Of a stretch of DNA of 37,465 nt, positions 1 to 11,732 are shown in pieces (within the stretch, counting starts at the first letter, position 1; the number at the start of each line of letters is the position of its first letter). A model generated the notes under the pieces. That model saw only the letters and a program-made list of their open reading frames with translations. It was not told the DNA's origin and did no database searches. The DNA lies in assembly GCA_003552625.1 (NCBI GenBank), contig PUNM01000090.1, forward strand, positions 1 to 37,465. The letters run 5' to 3'. Position numbers and translations under genes: made by a program. The DNA comes from Ectothiorhodospiraceae bacterium. Lineage in GTDB: Bacteria > Pseudomonadota > Gammaproteobacteria > Nitrococcales > Halorhodospiraceae.

Positions 1-491
1 AGCCGTGCGCCCCCCCAGGCCACAAGAGATGCCACCAGGAAGAACCGCGCACCCCGCCCGAGAACCGAGGCCACGAAAAACGGCAGAAGCGCGACGCCAG
101 TAGCACCGGCAGCCACGGTGAAGACCTTGTAAGGTATGGGCGAGAAGCCGGCGATGAGCACCACCCAGAATCCCCAGCGGTCAAACCAGGCAACCGCGGT
201 ATCGTAGTAGGCTTGGTAATCGGCCGCCTGCAACCACGGCTCCACGAGATAGAGCGCGAAGTAGCCAAGGCCGTAACCGATCAAACCGCCGGCGACAGAA
301 CCCACCGTGGCGATCGCCGCGAAGAGCAGAGCCTTGCGCGGGTTCGCCAGACTCATCGGGGCGAGGAGCACATCCGGCGGGATCGGGAAGAACGAGGACT
401 CGGCAACGCTCAACCCGCCAAGCGCCCAGGGGGCGCGGCGATGCCCCGCCCAGCGCACTGTCCATGTGTACAGCGGTCCAAAAACCCGCAT
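1..491 (-). CDS. YqaA/DedA-like (VTT-domain) inner-membrane protein, C-terminus cut by the window edge
   Basis: Reading the minus strand from the ATG at 491 gives an open frame of 163 codons that runs off the left edge without a stop. The start is preceded by a GGGGAGGGG ribosome-binding stretch. The protein has the family pattern: a short basic N-terminus (MRVFGPLYTWTVRWAGHRRA), then SVAESSFFPIPPDVLLAPMS around residues 30-50, a glycine-rich hydrophobic segment (GGLIGYGLGYF), and the second half-motif GFSPIPYKVFTVAAG near residues 120-135. The two F-x-P-I-P motifs in re-entrant loops are typical of the SNARE-associated/VTT superfamily (YqaA, DedA). Members are integral membrane proteins, and several DedA homologues take part in lipid-carrier flipping. 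The specific role of this subfamily is not established. It lies downstream of surE-pcm, the common gammaproteobacterial position before nlpD-rpoS, so nlpD and rpoS are expected just beyond the edge. Confidence 0.85.
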   Translation of the reverse strand, partial: MRVFGPLYTWTVRWAGHRRAPWALGGLSVAESSFFPIPPDVLLAPMSLANPRKALLFAAIATVGSVAGGLIGYGLGYFALYLVEPWLQAADYQAYYDTAVAWFDRWGFWVVLIAGFSPIPYKVFTVAAGATGVALLPFFVASVLGRGARFFLVASLVAWGGAR

Positions 492-604
492 TGCCCCTCC
501 CCATCGCTACCTATTGACTCGCTCGATTACCATGAGCGCGGGGCGGCGGACCAGCGCGTTGCCCCTCCTCCGGCACGGCCCCTTAAAAGCCCCGTGGTAT
601 GGGG

Positions 605-1237
605 TCAACGCTCCCCATGGAGCATCGGCACGAACGACACACCGGCGACCCGCCGCTGGATAAGGCGGTCACCCTGCCGGTCGACAACGACCAGCTCCTG
701 ATAACCCGATCCTCCGACCGGCGCCACCAGGCGGCCGTTATCGGCCAGTTGCTCAAGGAGATGCTCAGGGACGGTCTCCGGCGCCGCGGTCAGCAGGATC
801 GCCGGGTACGGCGCGTAGGCTGACCACCCCTCGTAACCGTCGGCGTGGCGCACGTGACAGTTGCGCAACCCCGCCTGGCGAAGTCGCTCTCGAGCCTGCT
901 TCGCCAGCGCTCCAATGCGCTCGACTGTGTAGACCTCCGGAACGAGTTCTGCCAGCACCGCTGCCTGGTATCCGGAGCCGGTCCCGATTTCCAGGACGCG
1001 CTCCGGCACCCCGTTTTCCAGAATCAACTCCGTCATCCGCGCCACCACCCAAGGTTGCGAGATGGTCTGGCCGGAGCCGATGGGCAACGGGGTGTTCTCA
1101 TAAGCCCGGCTCTCCAGCGCCTCATCGACGAAAAGGTGCCGCGGCACCCGGCGCAGGGCGTCCAAAACCCGCTTGTCCTCGATGCCTTGGGCTGACAGCG
1201 CCTCCACCAGGCGATCCCGGGTTCGCTGGGATGTCAT
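605..1237 (-). CDS. pcm: Protein-L-isoaspartate O-methyltransferase
   Basis: Pcm transfers a methyl group from S-adenosylmethionine to L-isoaspartyl residues that form as cytosolic proteins age, starting their repair. The sequence shows the family core: [14 protein letters not shown] (substrate region), the SAM-binding motif [18 protein letters not shown], and the late segment [14 protein letters not shown] chose the ATG at 1237 (AGGGA five bases upstream), which gives 210 residues and an N-terminus aligned with E. coli Pcm (208 residues). An in-frame GTG at 1273, overlapping the surE stop, would add 12 residues. The gene follows surE directly, the usual surE-pcm pairing of stationary-phase survival genes. 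Confidence 0.95.
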   Translation of the reverse strand: MTSQRTRDRLVEALSAQGIEDKRVLDALRRVPRHLFVDEALESRAYENTPLPIGSGQTISQPWVVARMTELILENGVPERVLEIGTGSGYQAAVLAELVPEVYTVERIGALAKQARERLRQAGLRNCHVRHADGYEGWSAYAPYPAILLTAAPETVPEHLLEQLADNGRLVAPVGGSGYQELVVVDRQGDRLIQRRVAGVSFVPMLHGER

Positions 1238-1266
1238 TCCGATCCCTGCCGCGTTGCGCTCCCGCG

Positions 1267-2022
1267 TCACCACGTCACCCCCTCAAGCCAGCCGTGCACC
1301 TGCTCCAGGGTTTCGTGCTGGGTCAGATCAACGCGAATGGGCGTGACCGAGACGAAGCCGTTGCGAACCGCATAGAAATCGGTGCCCGGACCGGCATCCT
1401 GCTCGCTTCCCGGCGGGCCGACCCAATAGATGGGCCGATCCCGCGGGTCCAGCTGTTTGATCACCGGTTCCGCCCGGTGCCGACACCCGAGGCGGGTCGC
1501 GTGAAAGCCCTGGATCTCATCCCAGGGAAGGTCGGGCACATTGACATTGAGAATGGTATCCGTCGGCAGAGGGTCGTCCTGAATCTGCTCAAGCAGTTTG
1601 ACCGCCACCCGGGCCGCCGTATCGTAGTGCACCGGGGCCCACCCCCCGGCCAAGGAAATCGCCACCGCAGGCAAACCCAGGTAACGCCCCTCCATCGCCG
1701 CAGCAACCGTGCCACTGTAAAGGACATCATCCCCGAGGTTCGCGCCGGCATTGATGCCGGAGAAGACCATGTCCGGGTCCTCATCCAGCAAACCGGTCAG
1801 CGCCAGATGGACGCAATCGGTGGGCGTCCCTTGAACCCGGAACCGCTCGTTCTCGATCTGGTGCACCCGGATCGGATCCTCCAGTGTCAGCGAGTTGCTC
1901 GCGCCACTGCGGTCGCGCTCCGGTGCCATCACCGTAACCCGCGCCACCGTCCCCAGTCGGGCGGCCAGGGTCAGAATGCCCTCCGCCTGGTAACCGTCGT
2001 CATTGCTGATAAGGATGTACAT
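1267..2022 (-). CDS. surE: 5'/3'-nucleotidase (stationary-phase survival protein SurE)
   Basis: SurE is a metal-dependent phosphatase of nucleoside 5'- and 3'-monophosphates and short polyphosphates. The N-terminus [16 protein letters not shown] carries the metal-binding N7-D8-D9. SGASNSLT and FSGINAGAN supply the other active-site Ser and Asn residues. The 251-residue length matches the family (E. coli 253). The stop lies at or just before the pcm start, so the two are probably co-transcribed. The 94-base gap to the divergent smrB gene must hold both promoters: on this strand TTGGCC and TATCGT are separated by 17 bases, a modest candidate. Confidence 0.96.
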   Translation of the reverse strand: MYILISNDDGYQAEGILTLAARLGTVARVTVMAPERDRSGASNSLTLEDPIRVHQIENERFRVQGTPTDCVHLALTGLLDEDPDMVFSGINAGANLGDDVLYSGTVAAAMEGRYLGLPAVAISLAGGWAPVHYDTAARVAVKLLEQIQDDPLPTDTILNVNVPDLPWDEIQGFHATRLGCRHRAEPVIKQLDPRDRPIYWVGPPGSEQDAGPGTDFYAVRNGFVSVTPIRVDLTQHETLEQVHGWLEGVTW

Positions 2023-2055
2023 GCAGCCCCTGTCTTGCGGACGATATTAGGCCTC

Positions 2056-2085
2056 GGCTTCCCGGCCAATCGGTGGCAGTATAAC
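2056..2085 (+). promoter_or_regulatory. Candidate promoter of smrB in the surE-smrB divergent gap
   Basis: A TATAAC hexamer at 2080-2085 sits about 31 bases ahead of the smrB ATG, with a GGAGG ribosome-binding site between them. The -35 region is poor. The same bases read on the minus strand give TATACT, so the element could serve either direction. This rests on the motif and position only. Confidence 0.3.
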
Positions 2086-2116
2086 GCGTCCAGGCCGTGC
2101 GCCGGAGGCCCCGGGA

Positions 2117-2683
2117 ATGAGCGACCAGGACTCGAACCGCCGCCGCGACGATGAAGATCTCGCCCTCTTTCGCCAGGCGATGGCGAACGTGCGTCGGCTA
2201 AGGAATGACCGGATTGACCCGCGGCCTGCGCCTCCAGCCCCGCGGCCACGCCAGGCCGAAGCGGACGACCGCGCGGTGATGGAGGAACTTCTTGAGCCTC
2301 CTTCGGACCCGGCGTTAGTCGAAACGGGCGAGGAGCTCCTCTTCTGCCGCCCGGGCGTCCAGAAACGCGTCCTTCAGCGCCTGCGACGCGGCCACTACCC
2401 GCCCGCGGCCCATCTCGACCTGCACGGCTTCACACGCCGGGAGGCCTACCGAATGCTCGCCGATTTCCTGGCTGCGAACCGCTCCCAGGGCCAGCGCTGC
2501 GTCCGCGTGGTGCACGGCAAGGGGCGCGGCTCAGGAAACCGGCAGCCGGTGCTCAAGGCGGCGGTGGATCAATGGCTGCGCCGGCGGGATGACGTCATGG
2601 CCTTCGCCTCGACACCGGCCAACGACGGTGGTACCGGGGCCGTTTACGTCCTGCTGCGGAGTCTTCGCGCGGAGGACCGCTAA
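2117..2683 (+). CDS. smrB: Smr-domain endonuclease, SmrB type (ribosome collision nuclease)
   Basis: This 188-residue protein ends in a Smr domain: the DLHG motif at residues 101-104, HGKG at 133-136, and the closing segment VMAFASTPANDGGTGAVYVL. The N-terminal part DLALFRQAM resembles the SmrB extension rather than the shorter SmrA form. In E. coli, SmrB binds collided ribosomes and cuts the mRNA between them to trigger rescue. The same role here is inferred from domain layout and length (E. coli SmrB 183). A proline-rich stretch follows at residues 35-45. The gene is convergent with truD, and their stop codons overlap on opposite strands (TAA at 2681-2683, TAG at 2682-2680), leaving no room for a terminator between them. 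Confidence 0.88.
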   Translation: MSDQDSNRRRDDEDLALFRQAMANVRRLRNDRIDPRPAPPAPRPRQAEADDRAVMEELLEPPSDPALVETGEELLFCRPGVQKRVLQRLRRGHYPPAAHLDLHGFTRREAYRMLADFLAANRSQGQRCVRVVHGKGRGSGNRQPVLKAAVDQWLRRRDDVMAFASTPANDGGTGAVYVLLRSLRAEDR

Positions 2684-3759
2684 CGCGTCTCGACAGCGAA
2701 GGCTTCTGCAATCACGGTTGTGGCGTAGGCCCCCGGCGGCAACGCGAAGCTCACAAGCAACTCGTCCGGCACACTCCAGCGCCACGCGAGCCGGCGCGGC
2801 ATCAGCCGCAATGCGCGCCGATCCGCGCGGACACCACGCTCGCGGAGTGCTTCCACCCAGTCGTCTGCGCTGCGCAGCACCCCGGCTTCCAACTCCGCAA
2901 CCCGCCCCACCGGCTCATCGGCGACAACTCCCGGCAATGGACCGGTGGGGTGGATATTCCCGACGGCGAGGCGTCGGGTCAGAGTCGGGTCCACGCTTTC
3001 CACAGGGAAGTGACTACCCCGCCCGTCAAGGATCGCCCGGTCCCCGGGGATCAGCCGCGACCAGGTGCCGTTTGCAACACGAGCCGTTAACACCCGATTG
3101 AAGAGCTCGGCGCGCAGAGCCGAGATCAACAGTCCCCTCACGTTCCGCCCCCGCACCGGGTGGCCGTGCAAGAGCCAGGCATTGGCCTGCTCCAGGTTCC
3201 GTCCCGCCCGACCAAAACGCTGTGGCCCAAAGTAGTTCGGTACACCGTGCTGCGCGATCTGCTCCAACCGCCGATCGAGGGCCTTCCGCCCCCCGGCTCC
3301 GGGGAAGGGAGCGACCCGGCGCAGTCGCAGGCAGAAGCGGTTCCCTGCCAGGGCACCACGACGCAGCTTGCGTGGGTTGCGCACTGTGGAGAGGACCTCC
3401 ACGCCGTCACCCAGCAGACTTCCCGCGCACAACGAGGGCAGCGGCTTGGGGCTGTGCACGGAGAACCATTGCGTCGTCACCGCATGCCGATCCTTGAGCC
3501 CGGCGTAGCTGACCCCGCCACGACGCACTCCGGCCTGCTCGGCGAGCCGCCGTGCCACATCCTCGGTATTCCACCCGGTCTTGCGGACCTGAACCATCAG
3601 GTGCTCACCGGTTGCCGGGGGCACGAAAGGCAGGATCTCATCGACCTGAAAGTCTTCCGGCTCATGCCGCAGAAGCGCATGAGCACACGCTCCACCATGG
3701 GCAGGCTGCAACTGGGTCGGCCGCAGTTCCCCGGCCGACGACGATGCGGGATCGCTCAC
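2680..3759 (-). CDS. truD: tRNA pseudouridine(13) synthase TruD
   Basis: TruD makes pseudouridine at position 13 of tRNA-Glu and a few others. The catalytic motif [11 protein letters not shown] is present with the nucleophilic Asp at residue 90, and the upstream signature [10 protein letters not shown] matches the family. The GTG at 3759 is chosen because it overlaps the ispF stop as GTGA and gives 359 residues (E. coli 349). The frame stays open far upstream across ispF, but that extension is low-complexity Arg/Gly/Ala sequence and is not protein-like. Translation is probably coupled to ispF. This is the last gene of the pyrG-to-truD run. Confidence 0.94.
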   Translation of the reverse strand: MSDPASSSAGELRPTQLQPAHGGACAHALLRHEPEDFQVDEILPFVPPATGEHLMVQVRKTGWNTEDVARRLAEQAGVRRGGVSYAGLKDRHAVTTQWFSVHSPKPLPSLCAGSLLGDGVEVLSTVRNPRKLRRGALAGNRFCLRLRRVAPFPGAGGRKALDRRLEQIAQHGVPNYFGPQRFGRAGRNLEQANAWLLHGHPVRGRNVRGLLISALRAELFNRVLTARVANGTWSRLIPGDRAILDGRGSHFPVESVDPTLTRRLAVGNIHPTGPLPGVVADEPVGRVAELEAGVLRSADDWVEALRERGVRADRRALRLMPRRLAWRWSVPDELLVSFALPPGAYATTVIAEAFAVETR

Positions 3760-4244
3760 CGGGAACCCGCCGCCGGCTCCATCAGAATCACCGCCAGCGC
3801 CGCGATCCCCTCGCCCCGACCGGTGAAGCCAAGCCGCTCGCTGGTTGTCGCCTTGACATTGACCGCGGCCACCGCGAGATCCAGCGCCGCGGCTGTTGCC
3901 TCGCGCATCGGCTGAATGAAGGGCGCCAGCTTGGGGGTCTGCGCAATCACGGTGGCATCCACATTCACGGCCTGCCAGCCGTGCTCTGCCGCCAGGCGCT
4001 GCGTCGATGCAAGCAGCGCCCGGCTGTCGGCATCGCGCCAGCGCGGATCGTCGTCCGGGAAGTGATGCCCGATATCCCCGAGACCGCAAGCGCCGAGCAG
4101 CGCGTCGGTGATGGCGTGGAGAAGCACGTCACCGTCGGAATGCGCCTCCAGGGTGCGCTCGAATGGGATCCAGGCACCACCCAGCCGGAATCCATCCCCG
4201 GGCCCACCGAAGCGATGGACATCAAACCCCTGACCAATGCGCAT
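3756..4244 (-). CDS. ispF: 2-C-methyl-D-erythritol 2,4-cyclodiphosphate synthase
   Basis: IspF cyclises CDP-methylerythritol 2-phosphate, releasing CMP, in the MEP isoprenoid pathway. The N-terminus [12 protein letters not shown] carries the zinc-binding D-x-[20 protein letters not shown] and the closing [18 protein letters not shown] are diagnostic. The trimeric enzyme is about 160 residues, as here. The ATG at 4244 overlaps the ispD stop (TGATG); a GTG one codon earlier is also possible. The adjacent ispD supplies the preceding cytidylyl step. Dxr, the committed enzyme of the same pathway, is encoded about 27 kb to the right. Confidence 0.96.
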   Translation of the reverse strand: MRIGQGFDVHRFGGPGDGFRLGGAWIPFERTLEAHSDGDVLLHAITDALLGACGLGDIGHHFPDDDPRWRDADSRALLASTQRLAAEHGWQAVNVDATVIAQTPKLAPFIQPMREATAAALDLAVAAVNVKATTSERLGFTGRGEGIAALAVILMEPAAGSR

Positions 4245-4969
4245 CACGCCGTACCCCTCCCCGGGGCTTCCTTCTGTTGAGCCTGCAAGACCGCCGCCGC
4301 CAGTGCCATGTCCGCCTCATGGGTAATCTTCAGATTGCTGGCCGAACCGGTCACCAGCCGCGGCCGCCCCCCAAACCACTCCACGGCCTGAGCCTCGTCG
4401 GTAACCTCCACACCGGCCTCCAGAGCCGCGTCGAGGGCATTCAGCAACCGCCACAGGGGAAAGAGCTGGGGCGTCTGCGCTTGCCACAGCCCTCCCCGGG
4501 GCACAGTATGCTCCACGACATCATCCTGGGCCTCCGCACGCTTGAGGGTATCGCGCACCGGTGTTGCGAGCAGCGCCCCATCGGCCGCGGCGCCCCCCGC
4601 CTCGATCAAGCGATCGAGCTCCTCGCTACTCAGACAGGGCCGCACGGCATCGTGGACCAGCACGCGGTCATCCCTGCCCGCGTGCTCAAGCAGATAGGCC
4701 AGGGCCGCCCGCACGGAGTCGCGCCGCTCGGCACCGCCGACCACCGGATGGATAGACTTGGCATGGTCCAGCCCCAAAGATCCCCAGTACGGATCGTCTG
4801 CGGCCAGGGCGACCACGGCCCCGCCAACCTGCGGGTGATCCAGCAATCGCTGCAGGGCCCAGCCGATGACCGGCCGACCCAGCAGCGGACGGTACTGCTT
4901 CGGCTGCCCGCCGCCCATCCGCCGGCCCACGCCGGCGGCGGGAATCACTGCCCAGAAGCGCACGCTCAC
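4244..4969 (-). CDS. ispD: 2-C-methyl-D-erythritol 4-phosphate cytidylyltransferase
   Basis: IspD couples CTP with methylerythritol phosphate. The nucleotidyltransferase signature appears at the start ([19 protein letters not shown]), followed by [12 protein letters not shown] and the C-terminal [17 protein letters not shown] and NLKIT segments of the family. The 241-residue length fits. The start ATG overlaps the ftsB stop as ATGA, and the stop overlaps the ispF start, giving the standard coupled order ftsB-ispD-ispF-truD. Confidence 0.96.
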   Translation of the reverse strand: MSVRFWAVIPAAGVGRRMGGGQPKQYRPLLGRPVIGWALQRLLDHPQVGGAVVALAADDPYWGSLGLDHAKSIHPVVGGAERRDSVRAALAYLLEHAGRDDRVLVHDAVRPCLSSEELDRLIEAGGAAADGALLATPVRDTLKRAEAQDDVVEHTVPRGGLWQAQTPQLFPLWRLLNALDAALEAGVEVTDEAQAVEWFGGRPRLVTGSASNLKITHEADMALAAAVLQAQQKEAPGRGTA

Positions 4970-5247
4970 TCCTCCACCACCTGGTAGAAGGTCTCGCCTT
5001 CGCGGATCATCCCCAATTGGTAACGTGCCCGCTCCTCCAGCGCGTCCGTTCCCTCTTTGAGATTTTCCACTTCCGCGGCGAGGGCCTCATTGCGCGCTGC
5101 GGCCCGGTCGTTGCGCTCACGCTGCTCGATCACGACACCACGCAACTCCCACCAACCCGGGATACTGGCCGCACCAAACCACAGCTGCCCCTGAAGGAGC
5201 AGCAGGAGCAGCGACAGCCCGGCGATCACCCCGTGTACCGGCCGCAT
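4966..5247 (-). CDS. ftsB: Cell division protein FtsB
   Basis: FtsB is a bitopic inner-membrane protein that bridges FtsQ and FtsL at the septum. The 93-residue product has a short N-terminus, one membrane segment (about residues 7-24, LSLLLLLLQGQLWFG) and then a periplasmic coiled coil rich in Glu, Arg and Ala (about 40-75). It ends in ARYQLGMIREGETFYQVVE, the conserved FtsB tail that contacts FtsQ. It lies 20 bases after eno, the usual gammaproteobacterial arrangement. Confidence 0.92.
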   Translation of the reverse strand: MRPVHGVIAGLSLLLLLLQGQLWFGAASIPGWWELRGVVIEQRERNDRAAARNEALAAEVENLKEGTDALEERARYQLGMIREGETFYQVVEE

Positions 5248-5267
5248 GGCCGCTGCTCCCCACCCAT

Positions 5268-9119
<3,852 letters not shown>

Positions 9120-9157
9120 CTACGCCAAAGGAAGGGTGCGGAGTTGAGAATGGCGGA

Positions 9158-9186
9158 ACCTTACCAGAAGGGGGGTAGCCCCACAA
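9158..9186 (-). promoter_or_regulatory. Candidate pyrG promoter
   Basis: TTGTGG (9186-9181), a 17-base spacer and TAAGGT (9163-9158) lie ahead of pyrG, with a TGG just before the -10 that could act as an extended -10. The predicted start would give a leader of about 35 bases. The same ten-base string CTGGTAAGGT occurs upstream of accA. Confidence 0.4.
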
Positions 9187-9198
9187 CGCGCCAGCCGC

Positions 9199-9636
9199 TC
9201 ACCCGTCCCGGTCAGGATCCGCGGATGGATCCCGAGCCACCAACCGCTCGACAAGCGTCGTTATCAGCAGGCGGTTGTCGATATCGAGGCCACGGAAGGC
9301 GACCAACAGGCGAACCTCGTGCTCGTCGAGAGTCGTACCCTCGAGGTCGTAGCAGGGCGCAGCACTCTCGGCCACCCTGCGCTGGGGGAACATCGGCCCC
9401 TCCCCGTACTCGAGCCAGCCGCGGCGAACACCGAGCGCATCCGCGATCTGGACCATATGGTTGCGGGTGGGCAGGTTCGTGCCGTCCACCCACTTGCGAG
9501 CGGCCTGGCCCGTCACCCCGAACAGATCGCCGAGGCGCTTCTGCTCCGAAGGCTGAATGCCCCGCCGACGGACCGCCTGGCGCAGGCGTTCTGCAAACGC
9601 CTCGCGCTCTGCCTCTTGTTGCAAGCTTGTAGCCAT
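9199..9636 (-). CDS. Small XRE/CI-like helix-turn-helix regulator
   Basis: The 145-residue protein has a Cro/CI-type DNA-binding domain at about residues 15-75: LRQAVRRRGI, then KRLGDLFGVTGQAARKWVDG (helix-turn-helix) and HMVQIADALGVRRGWLEYGEG, the usual XRE ending in which the W-L-x-x-G-x-G segment closes the domain. The remaining 70 residues carry no peptidase motif, so it is not a LexA/CI-type self-cleaving repressor. They include the segment LLITTLVERLVA, which could form a dimerisation helix. It stands divergent from the M1-like lipoprotein gene with 109 bases between, so control of that gene and of itself is a reasonable inference. It could instead be a phage-derived remnant, but no other phage gene is near. 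Confidence 0.8.
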   Translation of the reverse strand: MATSLQQEAEREAFAERLRQAVRRRGIQPSEQKRLGDLFGVTGQAARKWVDGTNLPTRNHMVQIADALGVRRGWLEYGEGPMFPQRRVAESAAPCYDLEGTTLDEHEVRLLVAFRGLDIDNRLLITTLVERLVARDPSADPDRDG

Positions 9637-9681
9637 GCCCGAGAAGCTACGAGTTTCGGGAGTAATAATCAGTTCCTGTCC

Positions 9682-9698
9682 AGTAACCTGTGCTTACC
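9682..9698. promoter_or_regulatory. Imperfect 17-bp dyad, candidate operator for the XRE regulator
   Basis: In the 109-base gap between the XRE gene and the M1-like gene, AGTAACC and GCTTACC are arranged as an inverted repeat around TGT, with five of seven positions symmetrical. The 17-bp length resembles lambdoid operators. Whether the regulator binds here is inference. Confidence 0.25.
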
Positions 9699-9745
9699 GC
9701 CAAACGCTGAAGACGTCCCCATCAGGCATGCGCTATGCTCTTTGC

Positions 9746-11719
9746 ATGAATCGCGTTTTCCTGCTCTGGCTTTTACCGGCGCTGGTTGTGCTTGCCGGGT
9801 GCGCATCCCCGGGAGCAACTCCCGACCACCCTTACGCGGAGATCGATGTCGAACTCGACGCGGAGCACGGCAAGCTTCATGGCGAAATGCGCCTTGACCT
9901 GCCCGACGACGAGCCACTCGGGCTGACCCTCGGTCCCGGCTTCAGCTGGAGCGAGGTCTCCCTGGAGGCTGGGCGGCTCGACCACCGCGGTGAACGCTCC
10001 GTGGTGCTGGAGCCGGATGGCCCCACCGAGGCACGATTAACGTGGCAAGGCCAGCCCCGGGCCAGCGGCGCTTTCGTGCGGGCAGATGGCGCGTGGCTGC
10101 CCGCCGATTCGGGGTGGTACCCGCGGCCGGCACCCCGTCCGTTTGGGTATACCCTGACGGTCCATTCCCCCGACCCCCTCCAAGTGGTTGCCGAGGGCGG
10201 GCGGGGCGACGACCGGGTCAGCGACGACCAGCGCACAACCACGTTCCGCCACCCGCAACCGGCCGATGGCATCATGCTTGTTGCCGGCGAGTGGCAGAAG
10301 CGGAGCCAATCGGCACAACACGGGACGATCTACACCTTCTTCCCGGAAGGGCTGGCGGATCTGAGCGATCGGTACCTGGAACGAACAGCAGAGCTATTCG
10401 ACGAGTACGCAGAGTGGATCGGTACGCCCCCGCATGACACCTACTCCGTCGTGGCCGCCCCGTTCCCGGTGGGGTTGGCCTTTAGCGGTTTCACGGTCAT
10501 GGGAGAGCGAGTCCTGGCCCTCCCCTTCATCCCGGAAACCTCCCTCCCCCACGAGATCGTCCACAACTGGTGGGGCCGTGGCGTGTATACCGATTACAGT
10601 CAGGGCAACTGGAACGAGGCGCTCACCTACTACATGGGCGACTACCACCAGGCCGCCCAGCGCGATGGGGACGAAGCAGCCCGCCTGCGCGGCGACTGGC
10701 TCCGCGCCGAGCAGGCCCTCCCCGAAGGCGATAACTACCCGTTACGCCAGTTCCGGACCAATCGCAACCGGGCCGATGAAATCGTCGGCTACCAGCGCGG
10801 GGCCGCACTCTTTCATGCGCTGCTCCGAGAGCTGGGTGAGGCGCGGTTTACCGCAGCCGTTCAGAGCTTCTACGCGGAGCACCGCCATCAGCGGGCCAGT
10901 TGGAGCGATCTTCAGGGAGCTTTCGAGCAGGCGGCCGGCGACAACACCGACCGGATCCCGGAGCTTTTCAACTGGTTCCTGACAGCGCAGACGCCGCCCC
11001 GGCTGACCCTCGACGAACGCACCCTGGACTTTACGCACACCGACGCGGACTATCGGGTTGCCTTTGACCTCAGCTGGGACGAGGCGGCCTACCCGGCCCA
11101 TATCCCCGTTGTGCTCGCAGGCAGTGACGGCAAGCGGAAGACGGAGAGGGTCAGCCTCCTGCCCGGCGAGACCCGGCGCATCGAATTAGCACTGGATGAG
11201 CGCCCGCAGGCACTGAAAATCGATCCGGAACACCACGTCTACCGTGCCCTTGCGGTCGGCGAAGGCGTCCCCACCCTGCGCCAGACCCTGCTGGCTGAAT
11301 CGGTCACGCTGCTTTCCGACTGGGACGAACTCGCACCGGCGGCGCAGCAGGCTTTTCGCGGGTCGGTTCAGCGCCGTGACGAACCTGACGCCCGACCCCT
11401 GCTGATTGTCGGCCCCGCGGAGCAGGTCGCCGATCAACTCGAGGCCATCGACGCCTGCATCGCGCGCCGACAGCCCCCGACCGGGGAGACTCCCACCGCC
11501 TGGGCAACAACCAGCGGCCGCGGGCACCCAGTAATCGCCCTGGCCGCAGACGACGCCGGCGACGCAATGCAGGCACTGCAGCGGTTGGAGCGATACGGGC
11601 GCCATAGCTACGTCGCGTTCGGCGATGGACACCAGGCTGAGGAAGGCCTCTACGCCCCGGCGGACCGGCACGAACTCCACGTCCCCTTCTACGACCGGGA
11701 GCCGGAGCGCCCGGACTGA
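9746..11719 (+). CDS. Lipoprotein, M1-like (gluzincin) metallopeptidase
   Basis: Starting at the ATG at 9746 gives 657 residues with a lipoprotein signal peptide: a hydrophobic stretch followed by the lipobox LAGC, with acylated Cys at residue 19. A zinc-peptidase site HEIVH lies at residues 269-273, followed by NWW and Glu291 in NWNEALTYY, as in M1 aminopeptidases. The Y-Q-R-G-A segment downstream matches the catalytic-tyrosine region, and the helical stretch ending in WSDLQGAFEQAAG is also M1-like. Two departures: only 17 residues separate the second His from the zinc Glu (18 in classic M1), and the substrate-anchoring G-x-M-E-N motif is replaced by SGFTVMGERV. The last 200 residues were not recognised. 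It is probably an envelope-anchored peptidase of unknown substrate. It is divergent from an XRE regulator. No good ribosome-binding site is seen; an upstream ATG at 9728 is possible. Confidence 0.82.
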   Translation: MNRVFLLWLLPALVVLAGCASPGATPDHPYAEIDVELDAEHGKLHGEMRLDLPDDEPLGLTLGPGFSWSEVSLEAGRLDHRGERSVVLEPDGPTEARLTWQGQPRASGAFVRADGAWLPADSGWYPRPAPRPFGYTLTVHSPDPLQVVAEGGRGDDRVSDDQRTTTFRHPQPADGIMLVAGEWQKRSQSAQHGTIYTFFPEGLADLSDRYLERTAELFDEYAEWIGTPPHDTYSVVAAPFPVGLAFSGFTVMGERVLALPFIPETSLPHEIVHNWWGRGVYTDYSQGNWNEALTYYMGDYHQAAQRDGDEAARLRGDWLRAEQALPEGDNYPLRQFRTNRNRADEIVGYQRGAALFHALLRELGEARFTAAVQSFYAEHRHQRASWSDLQGAFEQAAGDNTDRIPELFNWFLTAQTPPRLTLDERTLDFTHTDADYRVAFDLSWDEAAYPAHIPVVLAGSDGKRKTERVSLLPGETRRIELALDERPQALKIDPEHHVYRALAVGEGVPTLRQTLLAESVTLLSDWDELAPAAQQAFRGSVQRRDEPDARPLLIVGPAEQVADQLEAIDACIARRQPPTGETPTAWATTSGRGHPVIALAADDAGDAMQALQRLERYGRHSYVAFGDGHQAEEGLYAPADRHELHVPFYDREPERPD

Positions 11720-11732
11720 AGCCCCGCCTCCA

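Noticed and set aside
1231-2154. Plus-strand 307-codon open frame over surE
   Set aside because: It is antisense to surE, Arg/Pro-rich, and without motif or ribosome-binding site.
3760-4089. N-terminal extension of the truD frame across ispF
   Set aside because: The extra residues are Arg/Gly/Ala-rich and unlike TruD. The GTG at 3759 gives the family length.
9199-9636. Prophage immunity region
   Set aside because: One CI-like gene without integrase, Cro or structural genes, surrounded by housekeeping genes, is not enough.
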